From: Verrucomicrobium sp. GAS474
GTDB taxonomy: Bacteria > Verrucomicrobiota > Verrucomicrobiia > Methylacidiphilales > GAS474
Length of the DNA: 64,000 nucleotides
Direction: 5' to 3'
Assembly: GCF_900105685.1 (NCBI RefSeq)
Contig: NZ_LT629781.1
Span: 1,860,001 to 1,924,000, forward strand
Shown one piece after another: positions 26,774-36,934 of the stretch. The translations under genes were made by a program, and so were the position numbers. Position 1 is the first letter of the stretch. Each line of letters starts with the position of its first letter. The notes beneath the pieces are model-generated. The model was not told where the DNA came from and searched no databases. It saw nothing but the letters and a program-made list of their open reading frames with translations.

Positions 26774-27664
26774 ATGTCCACCCTCGCCCCCACCGTCCCC
26801 CTGAACGGGCACGCCGTTCCTCCCCGCATTCCTGCCGAGACGCCCGTCTCGCGGAAGCCGACCCGGAAGCACCTCCTCCTCGGAGGCGGGGGCCTCCTCC
26901 TCGCGGCGGGCCTCGTTCTCTATCTGATCCACGCCGGCCGCCACGAGGTGACCGACGACGCCTACACGACCGGCCACGTCCACGCGATCAGCGCCCGCGT
27001 TCCCGGGACGGTCGCCGAGGTCGCCGTCGACGACAACGACGCGGTGAAGGACGGCCAGACCCTCGTCCGCCTCGACCCGCGCGATTTCCAGGTCGGCGTC
27101 GACAAGGCGAAGGCCGACTTCGAGAAGGCCAATGCCGACTTCGCCCGCGTCGAGCAGCTCAAGGGAACCGGCGCCCTCTCCGTCCAGGAGTACGACCAGA
27201 CGAAGGCGGCGATGCTCGTCGCGAAGGCGACCCTCGACGACATGAACAATCAGCTCGGCTACTGCACCCTCGCCGCGCCGACGGCGGGGATCGTCGGGAA
27301 CAAGACCGTCCAGATCGGGAACCGGATCGCGGCGGGGACCGTCCTCATGTCGGTGGTGCAGGACGTCTGGATCGTCGCCAATTACAAGGAGACCCAGGTC
27401 GGCCGCCTCCGCGAGGGGCAGCGGGTCGCCATCAAGATCGACGCCGTTCCCGGCCACGTCTTCACCGGCCGGATCGACAGCCTTTCGCCCGGCTCGGGCT
27501 CGACCTTCGCCCTCCTCCCGCCCGAGAACGCGACGGGCAACTTCACCAAGATCGTCCAGCGCGTCCCGGTGAAGATCGTCTTCGATCCCGACTCGATCCG
27601 CGGCTACGAGAAGCGCCTCGTCCCCGGCCTCTCCGTCGAGACCGATGTCGACCTCCGGGACTAG
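26774..27664 (+). CDS. EmrA/HlyD-type membrane fusion protein
   Basis: The 296-residue periplasmic adaptor has one N-terminal membrane anchor (about 35-52) and VTDDAYTTGHVHAISARVPG, the start of the barrel-sandwich domain. A very short alpha-hairpin follows (about 110-160), then the second lipoyl half (APTAGIVGNKTVQIGNRI) and a beta-barrel. It is about 90 residues shorter than E. coli EmrA, mostly in the hairpin, so it may not reach an outer-membrane channel in the same way. The stop overlaps the convergent gene's stop by 4 bp. Confidence 0.92.
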   Translation: MSTLAPTVPLNGHAVPPRIPAETPVSRKPTRKHLLLGGGGLLLAAGLVLYLIHAGRHEVTDDAYTTGHVHAISARVPGTVAEVAVDDNDAVKDGQTLVRLDPRDFQVGVDKAKADFEKANADFARVEQLKGTGALSVQEYDQTKAAMLVAKATLDDMNNQLGYCTLAAPTAGIVGNKTVQIGNRIAAGTVLMSVVQDVWIVANYKETQVGRLREGQRVAIKIDAVPGHVFTGRIDSLSPGSGSTFALLPPENATGNFTKIVQRVPVKIVFDPDSIRGYEKRLVPGLSVETDVDLRD

Positions 27665-28068
27665 GCCGGTCCCGCTTCCTTCTCCCACTTCCCCAGCGGG
27701 CACCGCTCCGACGCCCAGGTCAGCTTGATCCCGCTGCACCCGCATTTCCGGCAGCGCCCCAGCCCCGCGTGGCCTGTGTCGTCCCACTCGGGGCAGGCGC
27801 GGCAGAGGGCCTGCCTCGCGAGGTAGGTCGGCTGGCTGGCCTTCTGGAAACCGGAGGCCGCGAAGCGGGCCGAGGCCTTCACCGCATTCAGCGCGGTCTG
27901 GGCGAGGCCCGGGCTCGTGCGATACTTGGCCGCGAGGGTCGCGTAGACCTCGTCGTCGAAAACCACATCGTCCCCCTGCACGGTGCCGTGGGCGAGGAGG
28001 TCGGCCACATAGCCGGGGGGACGTTTCGCGGCGCGCGAATGGATGGACGAGAGCGGGATGGCGATCAT
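27661..28068 (-). CDS. Cys-rich zinc-ribbon-like protein, phage-like, function unknown
   Basis: The 135-residue protein has a helical N-terminal part (FDDEVYATLAAKYR). Its C-terminal third has six Cys: CRACPEW, RCRKCGCSG and ERCPLGKW. The Cys pattern with SERCPLGKW resembles small zinc-ribbon proteins found in tailed-phage structural regions, so it may be a phage remnant; this is from memory of family style, not a search. The ATG overlaps the upstream gene's TGA (ATGA), so the two are coupled. The stop overlaps the convergent emrA-like stop. Confidence 0.6.
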   Translation of the reverse strand: MIAIPLSSIHSRAAKRPPGYVADLLAHGTVQGDDVVFDDEVYATLAAKYRTSPGLAQTALNAVKASARFAASGFQKASQPTYLARQALCRACPEWDDTGHAGLGRCRKCGCSGIKLTWASERCPLGKWEKEAGPA

Positions 28069-28526
28069 GGGGCGGGGTTGCAGATGTCCCGGATGTCGAA
28101 GGTCTGGTCGAGGCCGCCGCTGTCGAAGGCGTTCGAGGTGACCTCGCCGCCGGGACCGGTGAGGGTGAAGACGGCGTAGGTGTTGCAGCAGTTGGCGTGG
28201 TCGAATTCGAGGCTCAGCTCGATCTCGCAGCAGGGGCCGACCTCGGCGAGGGCGACGGTGAGGGGGATCTCCCGGATCGTCTCCGGGCAGGGATTGCCCG
28301 ACGCGTCGGTGCCGCAGCACCCGGCGGGGCTCGAGACCATGTCGAGGAGGGCGATGAAACGCTGCTGGGAATCGCCGCTCTCGTCCTTCCACTTCAGGTA
28401 GACGTTGAAGGCGTCGTCCTCGCAACGGTTCACGTCGTCGTACTTCAACGTCATCAGGCACGGCGCGGCGAGGCAGCAGGTGCCGCAGCTTCCGGCGGTG
28501 CTCGAGGTGGGCCAGCGAAGGATCAT
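28065..28526 (-). CDS. Cysteine-rich orphan protein (13 Cys in 153 aa)
   Basis: Four Cys pairs or near-pairs are spread through the protein (CGTCC, GCCG, PCCEI, NCCN). The middle is predicted beta-rich, with strands such as FNVYLKWKDESG and TYAVFTLTGPGG. No signal peptide is seen, so the Cys may bind metal rather than form disulfides. It is translationally coupled to the following zinc-ribbon-like gene. The family is not recognised; a phage baseplate or decoration protein remnant is one possibility. Confidence 0.6.
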   Translation of the reverse strand: MILRWPTSSTAGSCGTCCLAAPCLMTLKYDDVNRCEDDAFNVYLKWKDESGDSQQRFIALLDMVSSPAGCCGTDASGNPCPETIREIPLTVALAEVGPCCEIELSLEFDHANCCNTYAVFTLTGPGGEVTSNAFDSGGLDQTFDIRDICNPAP

Positions 28527-28587
28527 GACCCCGCGACGATGGCAGGGGGCCGCGCCCGCGTCGTCGACGGGGGGAAGGGAGGGCGCG

Positions 28588-29412
28588 TCAGGGACGCTTC
28601 ACGTAGAGCGCCTGGGAGATCAGGGGCCGGTCGAAAAAAAGTTCCCGAAGCTCGAAGCCTTCCGCCGCGAGGACTTTCTCCCCCTCGGCGCGGGGCGCGA
28701 CGGCGTGATGCCATTCGATGAGGATGCGCCGGGCCTGGCGCAACAAGGTGTTTTCGGTCTTCAACAGGGTGTATTCGGCCCCTTCGATGTCGATCTTCAG
28801 GAGATCGATGGCGCGGTCCCCGGCGAGGGCGGTCCAGGCTTCGAGGGCGCTGACGGCCGGGACTTCGATGCGGCGTTCGGGAGCGGCCCCCACGGTCGAC
28901 GAGGCGACGGCCTCGAGGTGGGAACCGAGGTGGGCGGGCTCGACGGCGAATGCGACTGGCGATCCGGCGGGGAGGCCCGTCCCGACGGCGCCCCAGACGA
29001 CGCGGACCTGGTTCAGGCTGTTCGCTTCGACGAGGCGTTCCAGCCGGGGGATCAGCGCGCGGTTGGCCTCGACGAGAAGGGCGTGCGAAAGGCGGGGCGC
29101 GAGGGTGTCGAGGACGGCGAGGGAGAAGAACCCGGCGTTGGCCCCGAGATCGACGAGGGTCTCGATTTCAGTCTCGCCGGCGAGGCGCTGGAGCTTCGCC
29201 CCGGCCTTCCATTCCTCGTGGGCGAGCCACCCGTTCCAGTCGGAAATGCGATAGCGAAGTCCCCTGCGGGGGGAACGCCGTTCCCGGGCGGTCGCCCCGA
29301 GGAGGGCATCGACGACCGCGCGAAGCGAGAGGAGTCGGGAGAGGGCGCGGACGGCCCGCGAGTGGTCGAGAAAGCCGACCCACGAGCCATAGGGGCTGGC
29401 TTTCTCGTTCAC
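28588..29412 (-). CDS. FkbM-family SAM-dependent methyltransferase
   Basis: The 274-residue protein has the SAM-binding glycine loop in LVDLGANAGFFSL and an acidic residue ending the next strand (ALLVEANRAL). FkbM signature blocks include DLLKIDIEGAEYTLLK and ILIEWHHAV. Such enzymes O-methylate sugars or small molecules. The GTG start lies 14 bp after lysC on the same strand, so it is probably co-transcribed with aspartate kinase, with no obvious biochemical link. The N-terminal 60 residues are variable. Confidence 0.85.
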   Translation of the reverse strand: MNEKASPYGSWVGFLDHSRAVRALSRLLSLRAVVDALLGATARERRSPRRGLRYRISDWNGWLAHEEWKAGAKLQRLAGETEIETLVDLGANAGFFSLAVLDTLAPRLSHALLVEANRALIPRLERLVEANSLNQVRVVWGAVGTGLPAGSPVAFAVEPAHLGSHLEAVASSTVGAAPERRIEVPAVSALEAWTALAGDRAIDLLKIDIEGAEYTLLKTENTLLRQARRILIEWHHAVAPRAEGEKVLAAEGFELRELFFDRPLISQALYVKRP

Positions 29413-29426
29413 GGGAAATCCCTCGA

Positions 29427-30659
29427 CTACTTCACCGCGCCGAGCTCGAAGGCGTCGTGGACGGCCTGGGCCGCCGCGGGGCCGCCCGCCTCGTCGATGA
29501 CGACGGAGATCTTGATCTCGCTGGTCGAGATCATCTGGACGTTGACCCCCGCGCCGGAGAGGGCGCGGAAGAGCGACGCCGCGACGCCGCTGTGGGAGCG
29601 CATCCCGATGCCGACGATGGAGAGCTTGCTGATCCCTTCCTGCGCGGTGAAGTTCTTCGCGCCGAGGGCGGCGACGAGGGGCTCGGCCACCTTGCGGGCC
29701 TTCGGGAGGTCGTCCTTGTGGAGGGTGAAGGTGATGTCGGTCGCGCCCTGGTTGGAGACGTTCTGGACGATGACGTCGATGTTCACGTGGCCCTCGGCGA
29801 GGGCGGTGAAGAGCTTCGCGGCGACGCCGGGCTGGTCGGGGACGCCGGAGACGGTGACCTTGGCTTGGTTCTTTTCGAGGCTGACGCCGCGGACGACGAC
29901 TTGTTCCATGGATTTCATTTCTTCCTTGATGAGGGTGCCGGGGACGTTGCTGCCGATCTCGCTGAAGCTGGAGCGGACTTCGAAGGGGACGTTGAATTTC
30001 TTCGCGAACTCGACCGAGCGGGCCTGCATGACCTTCGAGCCGAGGGCGGCCATCTCGAGCATCTCGTCGTAGGAGAGGACGTCGATCTTGCGCGCGTTCG
30101 GGACGAGGCGGGGGTCGGCGGTGTAGACGCCGTCGACGTCGGTGTAGATCTGGCAGAGGTCGGCCTTCAGCGCGGCGGCGAGGGCGATGGCGGTGAGGTC
30201 GGAACCGCCGCGGCCGAGGGTGGTGATGCTCCCCTCCTCGTTCTGCCCCTGGAAGCCGGCGACGATGACGACCGCCCCGGCGTCGAGGTGCTGGCGGACC
30301 TTCTTCGGGGTGATGTTGGCGATCTTCGCCTTCGTGTGGAGGCCGTCGGTGACGATCCCGGCCTGGGCTCCCGTGAGGGAGACGGCGGGGACGCCCGCCG
30401 CGTGGAGGGCCATGGCGGTGAGGGCGATGGTGGTCTGCTCCCCGGTCGAGAGGAGCATGTCGATCTCGCGCTCGGCGGGCTCGGGGGCGACCTCGCGGGC
30501 CAGCTTCAGCAGCCCGTCGGTGACGCCCGACATGGCGGAGACGACGACGACGATCTGGTGGCCGTCCCGGTGCCAACGGGCGACGCGGGCGGCGACGTTC
30601 TTGATCCGCTCGGCGTTGCCGACGGAGGTGCCGCCATATTTTTGGACGATCAGGGACAT
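29427..30659 (-). CDS. lysC: Aspartate kinase (lysine-sensitive type with two ACT domains)
   Basis: The 410-residue enzyme starts the aspartate pathway to lysine, threonine and methionine. KYGGTSVG (7-14) is the kinase signature, LSTGEQTT the aspartate site, and GRGGSDLTA the ATP loop. Two ACT domains (about 265-405) contain VSGVPDQPGVAAKLF and GIGMRSHSGVAASLF. An internal Met (EEMKSMEQVVVRGV, near 245-250) begins the ACT region, where related alpha2beta2 enzymes start a separate beta chain. First or second gene of the FkbM-containing run. Confidence 0.96.
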   Translation of the reverse strand: MSLIVQKYGGTSVGNAERIKNVAARVARWHRDGHQIVVVVSAMSGVTDGLLKLAREVAPEPAEREIDMLLSTGEQTTIALTAMALHAAGVPAVSLTGAQAGIVTDGLHTKAKIANITPKKVRQHLDAGAVVIVAGFQGQNEEGSITTLGRGGSDLTAIALAAALKADLCQIYTDVDGVYTADPRLVPNARKIDVLSYDEMLEMAALGSKVMQARSVEFAKKFNVPFEVRSSFSEIGSNVPGTLIKEEMKSMEQVVVRGVSLEKNQAKVTVSGVPDQPGVAAKLFTALAEGHVNIDVIVQNVSNQGATDITFTLHKDDLPKARKVAEPLVAALGAKNFTAQEGISKLSIVGIGMRSHSGVAASLFRALSGAGVNVQMISTSEIKISVVIDEAGGPAAAQAVHDAFELGAVK

Positions 30660-30723
30660 GGGAAGGGTCTTTATAGGGAAAAAGACCCGCGCATGGCAAT
30701 CCCGGCGTTGAGGGGGACGGGGC

Positions 30724-31431
30724 CTACTTCCGCAGCGCCTTCGGCTCGATCCACTTGTCCTCGGAGATCCAGCGGTTCTGGTACATGTAGTCGGAGAGCT
30801 CGGCGGTGATCTCCCGCGCGGTGCGGGCGGTGTCCTCGGTCAACCCGTGGGCGATGCCGCCCGCGCCGCCCGCGGCCGCCTCGATGACGATGGTGAGGGG
30901 ATCGGTCGCGATGGCGGTGACGGCGCCGGGCTCCGCGCCGCTGCCGCCTATGGTGGAGAAGGTGAGGAAGGGGGTCGCGGTCCCCTTGCTGAGGTCGTAG
31001 ACGGAGACGCGGGTCTCGTACCGGGTCCGGCCCAGGCCGAAGCCGATCGTGCCGCGGAGGGCGCGGCTGCCCTGGTGGATGCGGGTGAACTTGCCCCGGA
31101 TCAGCCAGGCGTTCTCGGAGGTCGCGAACGACTGGTCCTTCCCGGCGGCGACGGCGGGGATCAGGCGGCGGGAGAGGTCGGTGGTGATCCCCTTCTGCAG
31201 CATCACCTGAAGCTCCCGCTTGAATTCGGCGAGCTCGATCTTGTCCCGGTCGACGCGGAAGTCGGCCCCGTCGGTCTCGAAGAGCGCGACGTAGACCTTC
31301 TTCGGCATCCGGTCGGTCTCATGGGAGGTATGGGTATCGACGCTGACCGAGGCGCACGAGGAGAAGAGGGTGGCGAGGGCGAGCGCGAATGCTGCGGGGA
31401 CGACGGTGCGGAAAAGGGAAAGACGTTTCAT
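30724..31431 (-). CDS. Predicted lipoprotein, DUF4410-like
   Basis: The 235-residue protein has a signal sequence ending in a lipobox-like LFSSC, so it is probably lipid-anchored. The mature part carries VYVALFETDGADF, LSRRLIPAVAAG and IRGKFTRIHQGSRALRGTIGFGLG, with a Gly-rich helix near 195-205. These match my memory of DUF4410 proteins, of unknown function. The start MKRLSLFRTV places Lys/Arg before the hydrophobic core; the frame is open upstream. It lies 64 bp before lysC on the same strand. Confidence 0.75.
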   Translation of the reverse strand: MKRLSLFRTVVPAAFALALATLFSSCASVSVDTHTSHETDRMPKKVYVALFETDGADFRVDRDKIELAEFKRELQVMLQKGITTDLSRRLIPAVAAGKDQSFATSENAWLIRGKFTRIHQGSRALRGTIGFGLGRTRYETRVSVYDLSKGTATPFLTFSTIGGSGAEPGAVTAIATDPLTIVIEAAAGGAGGIAHGLTEDTARTAREITAELSDYMYQNRWISEDKWIEPKALRK

Positions 31432-31518
31432 GGAGGAGGGAAGTATCCAAGCTACCACACAAATACCGGAGCCGGAGGAAATGATTTCCAGGGCCTGTTA
31501 TTCAAACCCGCTGTTCCT

Positions 31519-31810
31519 CCCGCACTCGGACGCGTGATTCCTCCCAAGCGGCCAGGGGAACTAGCGGACGTTCTTTCCCCGAAGCGGACGGCCTAATGCG
31601 GTACGGATAAAACAGTTCAGGCCTATCAGACGGGGAGGTCCAGGAGGGGCAGAATGCCGTCGCGGTAGCGACACTCGTTCTCAGGGGAGACTAACTGGCA
31701 TGGCCGGGAGGCAAGCCCCTCTTGCGTCGTCTAACACGTGCGGATTACATCCACCTGTACAGGGTCTGTACCCAGTCCCGAAGGGCACCCACAGCCCCCT
31801 TCGTGTCCCC
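31519..31810 (+). repeat. Intergenic modular repeat, copy C (type II, extra module in hairpin loop)
   Basis: The 5' half opens CCCGCACTCGGACGCGTG and has AGCGGAC units. Here the extra module is placed inside the loop of the GGGGC/GCCCC hairpin. Its outer stem is ATGCC/GGCAT (31654-31658 with 31697-31701) and its inner hairpin GTCGC-GGTA-GCGAC (31659-31672). The 3' half has CTGTACAG (31755-31762), GGGT-CTGT-ACCC and GTCCCGAAGGGC. It points opposite to both flanking minus-strand genes. Confidence 0.85.
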
Positions 31811-31820
31811 CCCCTCAGCC

Positions 31821-33662
31821 CTACGGAGCCATCGTCTTCCCCGCCGAGGGAATCGGGGCCGAGGTCACCGTCGTGACGGCGTCGCTTCCCGTCGGGGCGT
31901 TCCCGGCGGCGACGTGGAGCTTGATGAAGTTCAGCCGCGTGTTCATGTCGGCGACGTGGAGCTGTTGCCGGGCCGAGTGGTAGCTCTGCAGGGCGGTGAG
32001 GACGTCGAGGTTCGCCGAGACGCCGTGGCGGTAGTCATCGAGCTGGGCGTTGTAGTTCATCGCGCTGAGCTCGGCGTATTGCCGGTTCTGGAGGTATTGC
32101 GCCGCGCTCCCGTTGAAGTTCGCGTAGGCGGAGCGGACCTGCTGGTCGCCCGTCCGCTGGAGGCTTTCCAGGCTGAACTGGCTCTGGCGGAGGAGTTCCC
32201 GCTGCTCGTTGATCCGGCCGATGATGAGGCCGCCGTCGAAGATGGGGAGGCTGACGTTGAAGGTCGCCGTCCACTGCTGGGTGTTCTTCGGGTCGTTGAG
32301 GGGGGTCCAGTTGAAGTCGCCGGTGATCGTCGGCCAGAGGGCGCCCTTCGCCGAGGAGAGGTCCCGCTCCGTCGCGCGGATCGTGGCGAGCTGGGAAAGA
32401 AGGTCGGGCCGGAAGTTGATGTCCCGGAGGTAGGCCTCGATGTTCGCGGCGGTGGGGAGGGCGGCCTCGTCCCGGAGGAAGATCTTCCCGGCGGGGATGC
32501 CGATGAGGAAGGCCATCATTTCACGGTCGACGTTGAGGAGGGCCTTCTCCTGCTCCAGGGAGACGCGGCCCGAGGCGAGGTCGGCCTGGGCGAGGAGGAG
32601 ATCGGCGGGGCGGGAGCGGCCGAGGCGGACGCGGCGCTGGAGCTCGGTGACGCGGGACTCGAAGTCGTGGACGAGGTCGGTGAGGATCGAGACCTGCCCG
32701 GCGTCGATCAGCATCTGGTAGAAGGCGGTGGCGGTGTCCTGGTAGAGGGTCTGGTAGCCGTAGCGGAGGGTCTGCCGCTTCGCCTCGATGGTCTGGCTCG
32801 CCGCGCCGACGGCGTTGTAGTTCTGGGCGCCGTTGAAGATCGTCTGCGTGGCGCCGATTCCGGTGCTGGAGCCGTAGTCGCGGCCCGCGGCCCCGCTGAC
32901 GCTGAGGCGGGCGGCGGTCCCGTTGCGCACCTGGTTCTGGAACGACTCGCTGTTGACGAGGCTCACCGTCGGGAAGAGCCCGGCGGCGGCCTGGGACCAC
33001 TGGGTCTTCGCGATGAGGACGTCCTGGGCGGTGATCTTCAGCGTGTCGCTCCGGATCGCGGCGAGGCGGAAGCACTCGGCGAGGGTCAGCGGCTTCTCCC
33101 CGGGGGCGAGGGGAGTCGGCCCGCCCTGGGCGACGGGGGAGGCGGTGGCCGCCGCCTGTGTGGCGGGGGCGAAGGTGTCGGTCGCCGGGGGCGGGGGGAC
33201 CGGGTCGGCGACGTCGCTCGACTTCGTCTCCTGCCGCGTGGCGGGGGAGGGGCCGTTGACCGGGAGGAGGGCGGCCTTGGCCGTCGCCGTGTTCGTATCG
33301 ACGTCGCTGGTGGCCCATTCCCGGTGGCTCCTGCGCCCGGCGGAACCGGAACCGGAACCCGAGGCGGCTGCGCTGGAGCCCGAACCCGAAGCCGATTGCG
33401 CCGGCTGGCTCTCGCCGAGGGAGGTGCTTCCGCTGGTGCTGACGCCGTCGGTCGAGCCGGAAGGGGAGGCCGAGGCATTGGCCGGGGAAGCGGAGGTGAC
33501 CGAGGCCGACGCGGTGTCGGCGGCCGCCGAGGTCGAAGTCGAAGTCGAAGCCGACACGGAAGGCGACCCGCTGTCGGCGGCGGGGCTGGACGAGGTCAGG
33601 GCGCCTGCCAGGAGGAAAACGAAAGCCAGGGTATTCCGGCAGTTCCGGCGGGAAAGGGGCAT
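31821..33662 (-). CDS. TolC-like outer-membrane efflux protein with Ser/Ala/Thr-rich N-terminal region
   Basis: The 613-residue protein has a signal peptide (about 1-28), then an unusual 120-residue low-complexity stretch of Ser, Ala, Thr, Gly and Pro. Two outer-membrane-factor repeats follow (starting LTLAECFRLAAIRSDTLKI and near NIEAYLRDINFRPDLLS). The PIFDGGLIIGRINEQRELL segment before the second coiled coil is diagnostic. It would form a trimeric channel for tripartite efflux. No pump or adaptor is adjacent; the emrAB-like set 4 kb away is a candidate partner. The start MPLSRRNCRN begins the signal peptide. Confidence 0.88.
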   Translation of the reverse strand: MPLSRRNCRNTLAFVFLLAGALTSSSPAADSGSPSVSASTSTSTSAAADTASASVTSASPANASASPSGSTDGVSTSGSTSLGESQPAQSASGSGSSAAASGSGSGSAGRRSHREWATSDVDTNTATAKAALLPVNGPSPATRQETKSSDVADPVPPPPATDTFAPATQAAATASPVAQGGPTPLAPGEKPLTLAECFRLAAIRSDTLKITAQDVLIAKTQWSQAAAGLFPTVSLVNSESFQNQVRNGTAARLSVSGAAGRDYGSSTGIGATQTIFNGAQNYNAVGAASQTIEAKRQTLRYGYQTLYQDTATAFYQMLIDAGQVSILTDLVHDFESRVTELQRRVRLGRSRPADLLLAQADLASGRVSLEQEKALLNVDREMMAFLIGIPAGKIFLRDEAALPTAANIEAYLRDINFRPDLLSQLATIRATERDLSSAKGALWPTITGDFNWTPLNDPKNTQQWTATFNVSLPIFDGGLIIGRINEQRELLRQSQFSLESLQRTGDQQVRSAYANFNGSAAQYLQNRQYAELSAMNYNAQLDDYRHGVSANLDVLTALQSYHSARQQLHVADMNTRLNFIKLHVAAGNAPTGSDAVTTVTSAPIPSAGKTMAP

Positions 33663-33807
33663 CGGGGGACTATAGGAGGGGAAGGAAGCGGCGTAAACCC
33701 CTTTGCCGGGCTTTCCTTGCCCTATTCCTTTCATTTTTTCGGTCGGCTTTCCGTTCATTCGAGTGGCGGAAAGACGCGGGAAGGGGGGAAAGGTTACCGG
33801 CCAAGGC

Positions 33808-33845
33808 AAAAACCCCGCGCCTTCCCATAAGAGAGAAGGGCGGGG
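33808..33845 (-). terminator. Terminator of pgi
   Basis: CCCCGCGCCTTC and GAAGGGCGGGG pair with a single bulge around a 10-base loop. On the minus strand the hairpin is followed by TTTTTGCC. Confidence 0.75.
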
Positions 33846-33876
33846 CTGGCTTGGCTGGGCTTGGACGGGGGGGCGC

Positions 33877-35553
<1,677 letters not shown>

Positions 35554-35580
35554 TCACTTCGGGGGGCAAGCTGAAGGAAG

Positions 35581-35808
35581 GGGGCGCGAGGTTGTGTGTT
35601 GCGCCCTTCGGGACGGGGTACAGACCCTGTAACAGGTGGAGGCCGGACGGGCGTTTCGAGATCCAAGAGGGGTTGGCCCCCTCCTGCACCTCCCCCTCTG
35701 ATAAGGCCTGAACTGGAAAACTGTTTCTCTTAAGGCGATACAACGTGATGAAGCTATCGTCCGCTAGTTCCCCTGTCCGCTTGGGAGGAATCACGCATCC
35801 GCAGGCTG
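35581..35808 (-). repeat. Intergenic modular repeat, copy D (type II, divergent)
   Basis: This copy is on the minus strand, in the same direction as both flanking genes. It keeps GTGATTCCTCCCAAGCGGAC and GGGGAACTAGCGGAC in the 5' half and AGTTCAGGCC at the junction. The core hairpin is altered (GGGGGCCAACCCC). The palindrome has one extra base (CTGTAACAG read on the plus strand, 35627-35635). GGGT-CTGT-ACCC and GTCCCGAAGGGC are intact. There is no extra module. The most degenerate of the full-length copies. Confidence 0.8.
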
Positions 35809-35826
35809 GGGGGAGCCGAAGTCGAT

Positions 35827-36906
35827 TTAGCTTAACAGCGTTTCTGCTTCGCCCCAGATACGGCGGACGATCTGCCCCGCCGGTTCCGCCTGCGCCAGCG
35901 CCGCCGACTGCCCGGCCCACGCTTGGACGCGATGAAAATCGTTCGCGGCTTCTCCGGTCTTCCGCATCGCCGCCGTGAGGGCGCGCTGGACGGGGTAGGG
36001 GGCGGGCGTCGGGCCGAGGTCGGAGATCGCCGCCTTCACGTAATCGGTGACGAGGCTCCGGCCCGCCCGTCCGCTGAAGACGCGGCTGACGACGGTTCCC
36101 TCGGGCGGCGTGAGGGCGAGGGCGTCGGCCCAGCTCGAAATGATCCCGGCCTCGGGGCTGCGGAGGAATCCGGTCCCGATCTGGACGGCGCTCGCCCCCA
36201 GCGTCAGGGCGGCGGCGATGCCCCGCCCGTCGGCGATCCCGCCCGCCGCGACGAGGGGGAGCCTTACCGCGTCGGCGACGGCGGGGAGGAGGGCGAAGAG
36301 GCCGACGAGTTCCCGTTCGGCCCGGGGCGGCGCGGGGTCGAACGAGGCGCGGTGGCCGCCCGCCTCGGCCCCCTGGACGATGAGGGCGTCGGCCCCCGCC
36401 GCCGCCGCCTGCCGCGCTTCGGCGACGGTCGAGACGGTGGCGATCCACGGGATCTTCTTCGCCTTGAGCTGGGCGACGAAGGACTCGGGAAAGAGCCCCA
36501 TCACCGACGAGGCGGCGGCGGGGGCGATGTCGAGGATCGCCTCGCACTGGGGCTCGAAGGGATGGGGGAGGGCGTCCCCGGCCTCGGGCGGGACCTCGGG
36601 GCTCCAGCTGGCGGAGAGGAAGTGGCGGACGCGGGCCTCCTGCGCCGGATCGCGCCGGGGCGCGGGATCGGGGACCCAGAGATTGATCTGGAACGGCTGG
36701 TCCGTCCCGGCGCGTACGGCGGAGGCCCACTCCTTCATCTGCGCGGGCGTCATCGGCAGCGCCCCGCACGAGCCGAGGCCCCCGGCCTCGGCGACGGCGA
36801 CGGAGAGCGCCGGAGGGCAGGCCCCGGCCATCGGGCCGAGGAAGACGGGGAGGCGGAGGCCGAGGGAGTCGCAGAAGGCCCGGGAGCGGGCGAGGGCGGG
36901 ATTCAT
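35827..36906 (-). CDS. Nitronate monooxygenase-like FMN protein (2-nitropropane dioxygenase family)
   Basis: The 359-residue TIM-barrel flavoprotein has the N-terminal LPVFLGPMAGACPPALS, where FMN-binding begins. QGAEAGGHR is the conserved loop with the catalytic-type His, and AAGGIADGRGIAAALTLGASAVQIGTGFL is the phosphate-binding end. Family members oxidise nitronates, or reduce enoyl groups (FabK). The length and the GHR loop favour nitronate monooxygenase. It starts 28 bp after alkB, so the two are probably co-transcribed. Confidence 0.85.
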   Translation of the reverse strand: MNPALARSRAFCDSLGLRLPVFLGPMAGACPPALSVAVAEAGGLGSCGALPMTPAQMKEWASAVRAGTDQPFQINLWVPDPAPRRDPAQEARVRHFLSASWSPEVPPEAGDALPHPFEPQCEAILDIAPAAASSVMGLFPESFVAQLKAKKIPWIATVSTVAEARQAAAAGADALIVQGAEAGGHRASFDPAPPRAERELVGLFALLPAVADAVRLPLVAAGGIADGRGIAAALTLGASAVQIGTGFLRSPEAGIISSWADALALTPPEGTVVSRVFSGRAGRSLVTDYVKAAISDLGPTPAPYPVQRALTAAMRKTGEAANDFHRVQAWAGQSAALAQAEPAGQIVRRIWGEAETLLS

Positions 36907-36934
36907 GATCCCATTTTAGCACAGGCTCGCGGGG

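Noticed and set aside
31722-31990. Open frames inside the repeats giving similar peptides (for example RLTRADRLQLYRV)
   Set aside because: The peptides recur only because the DNA repeats. Frames differ in length between copies, are broken by the extra module and have no consistent start.
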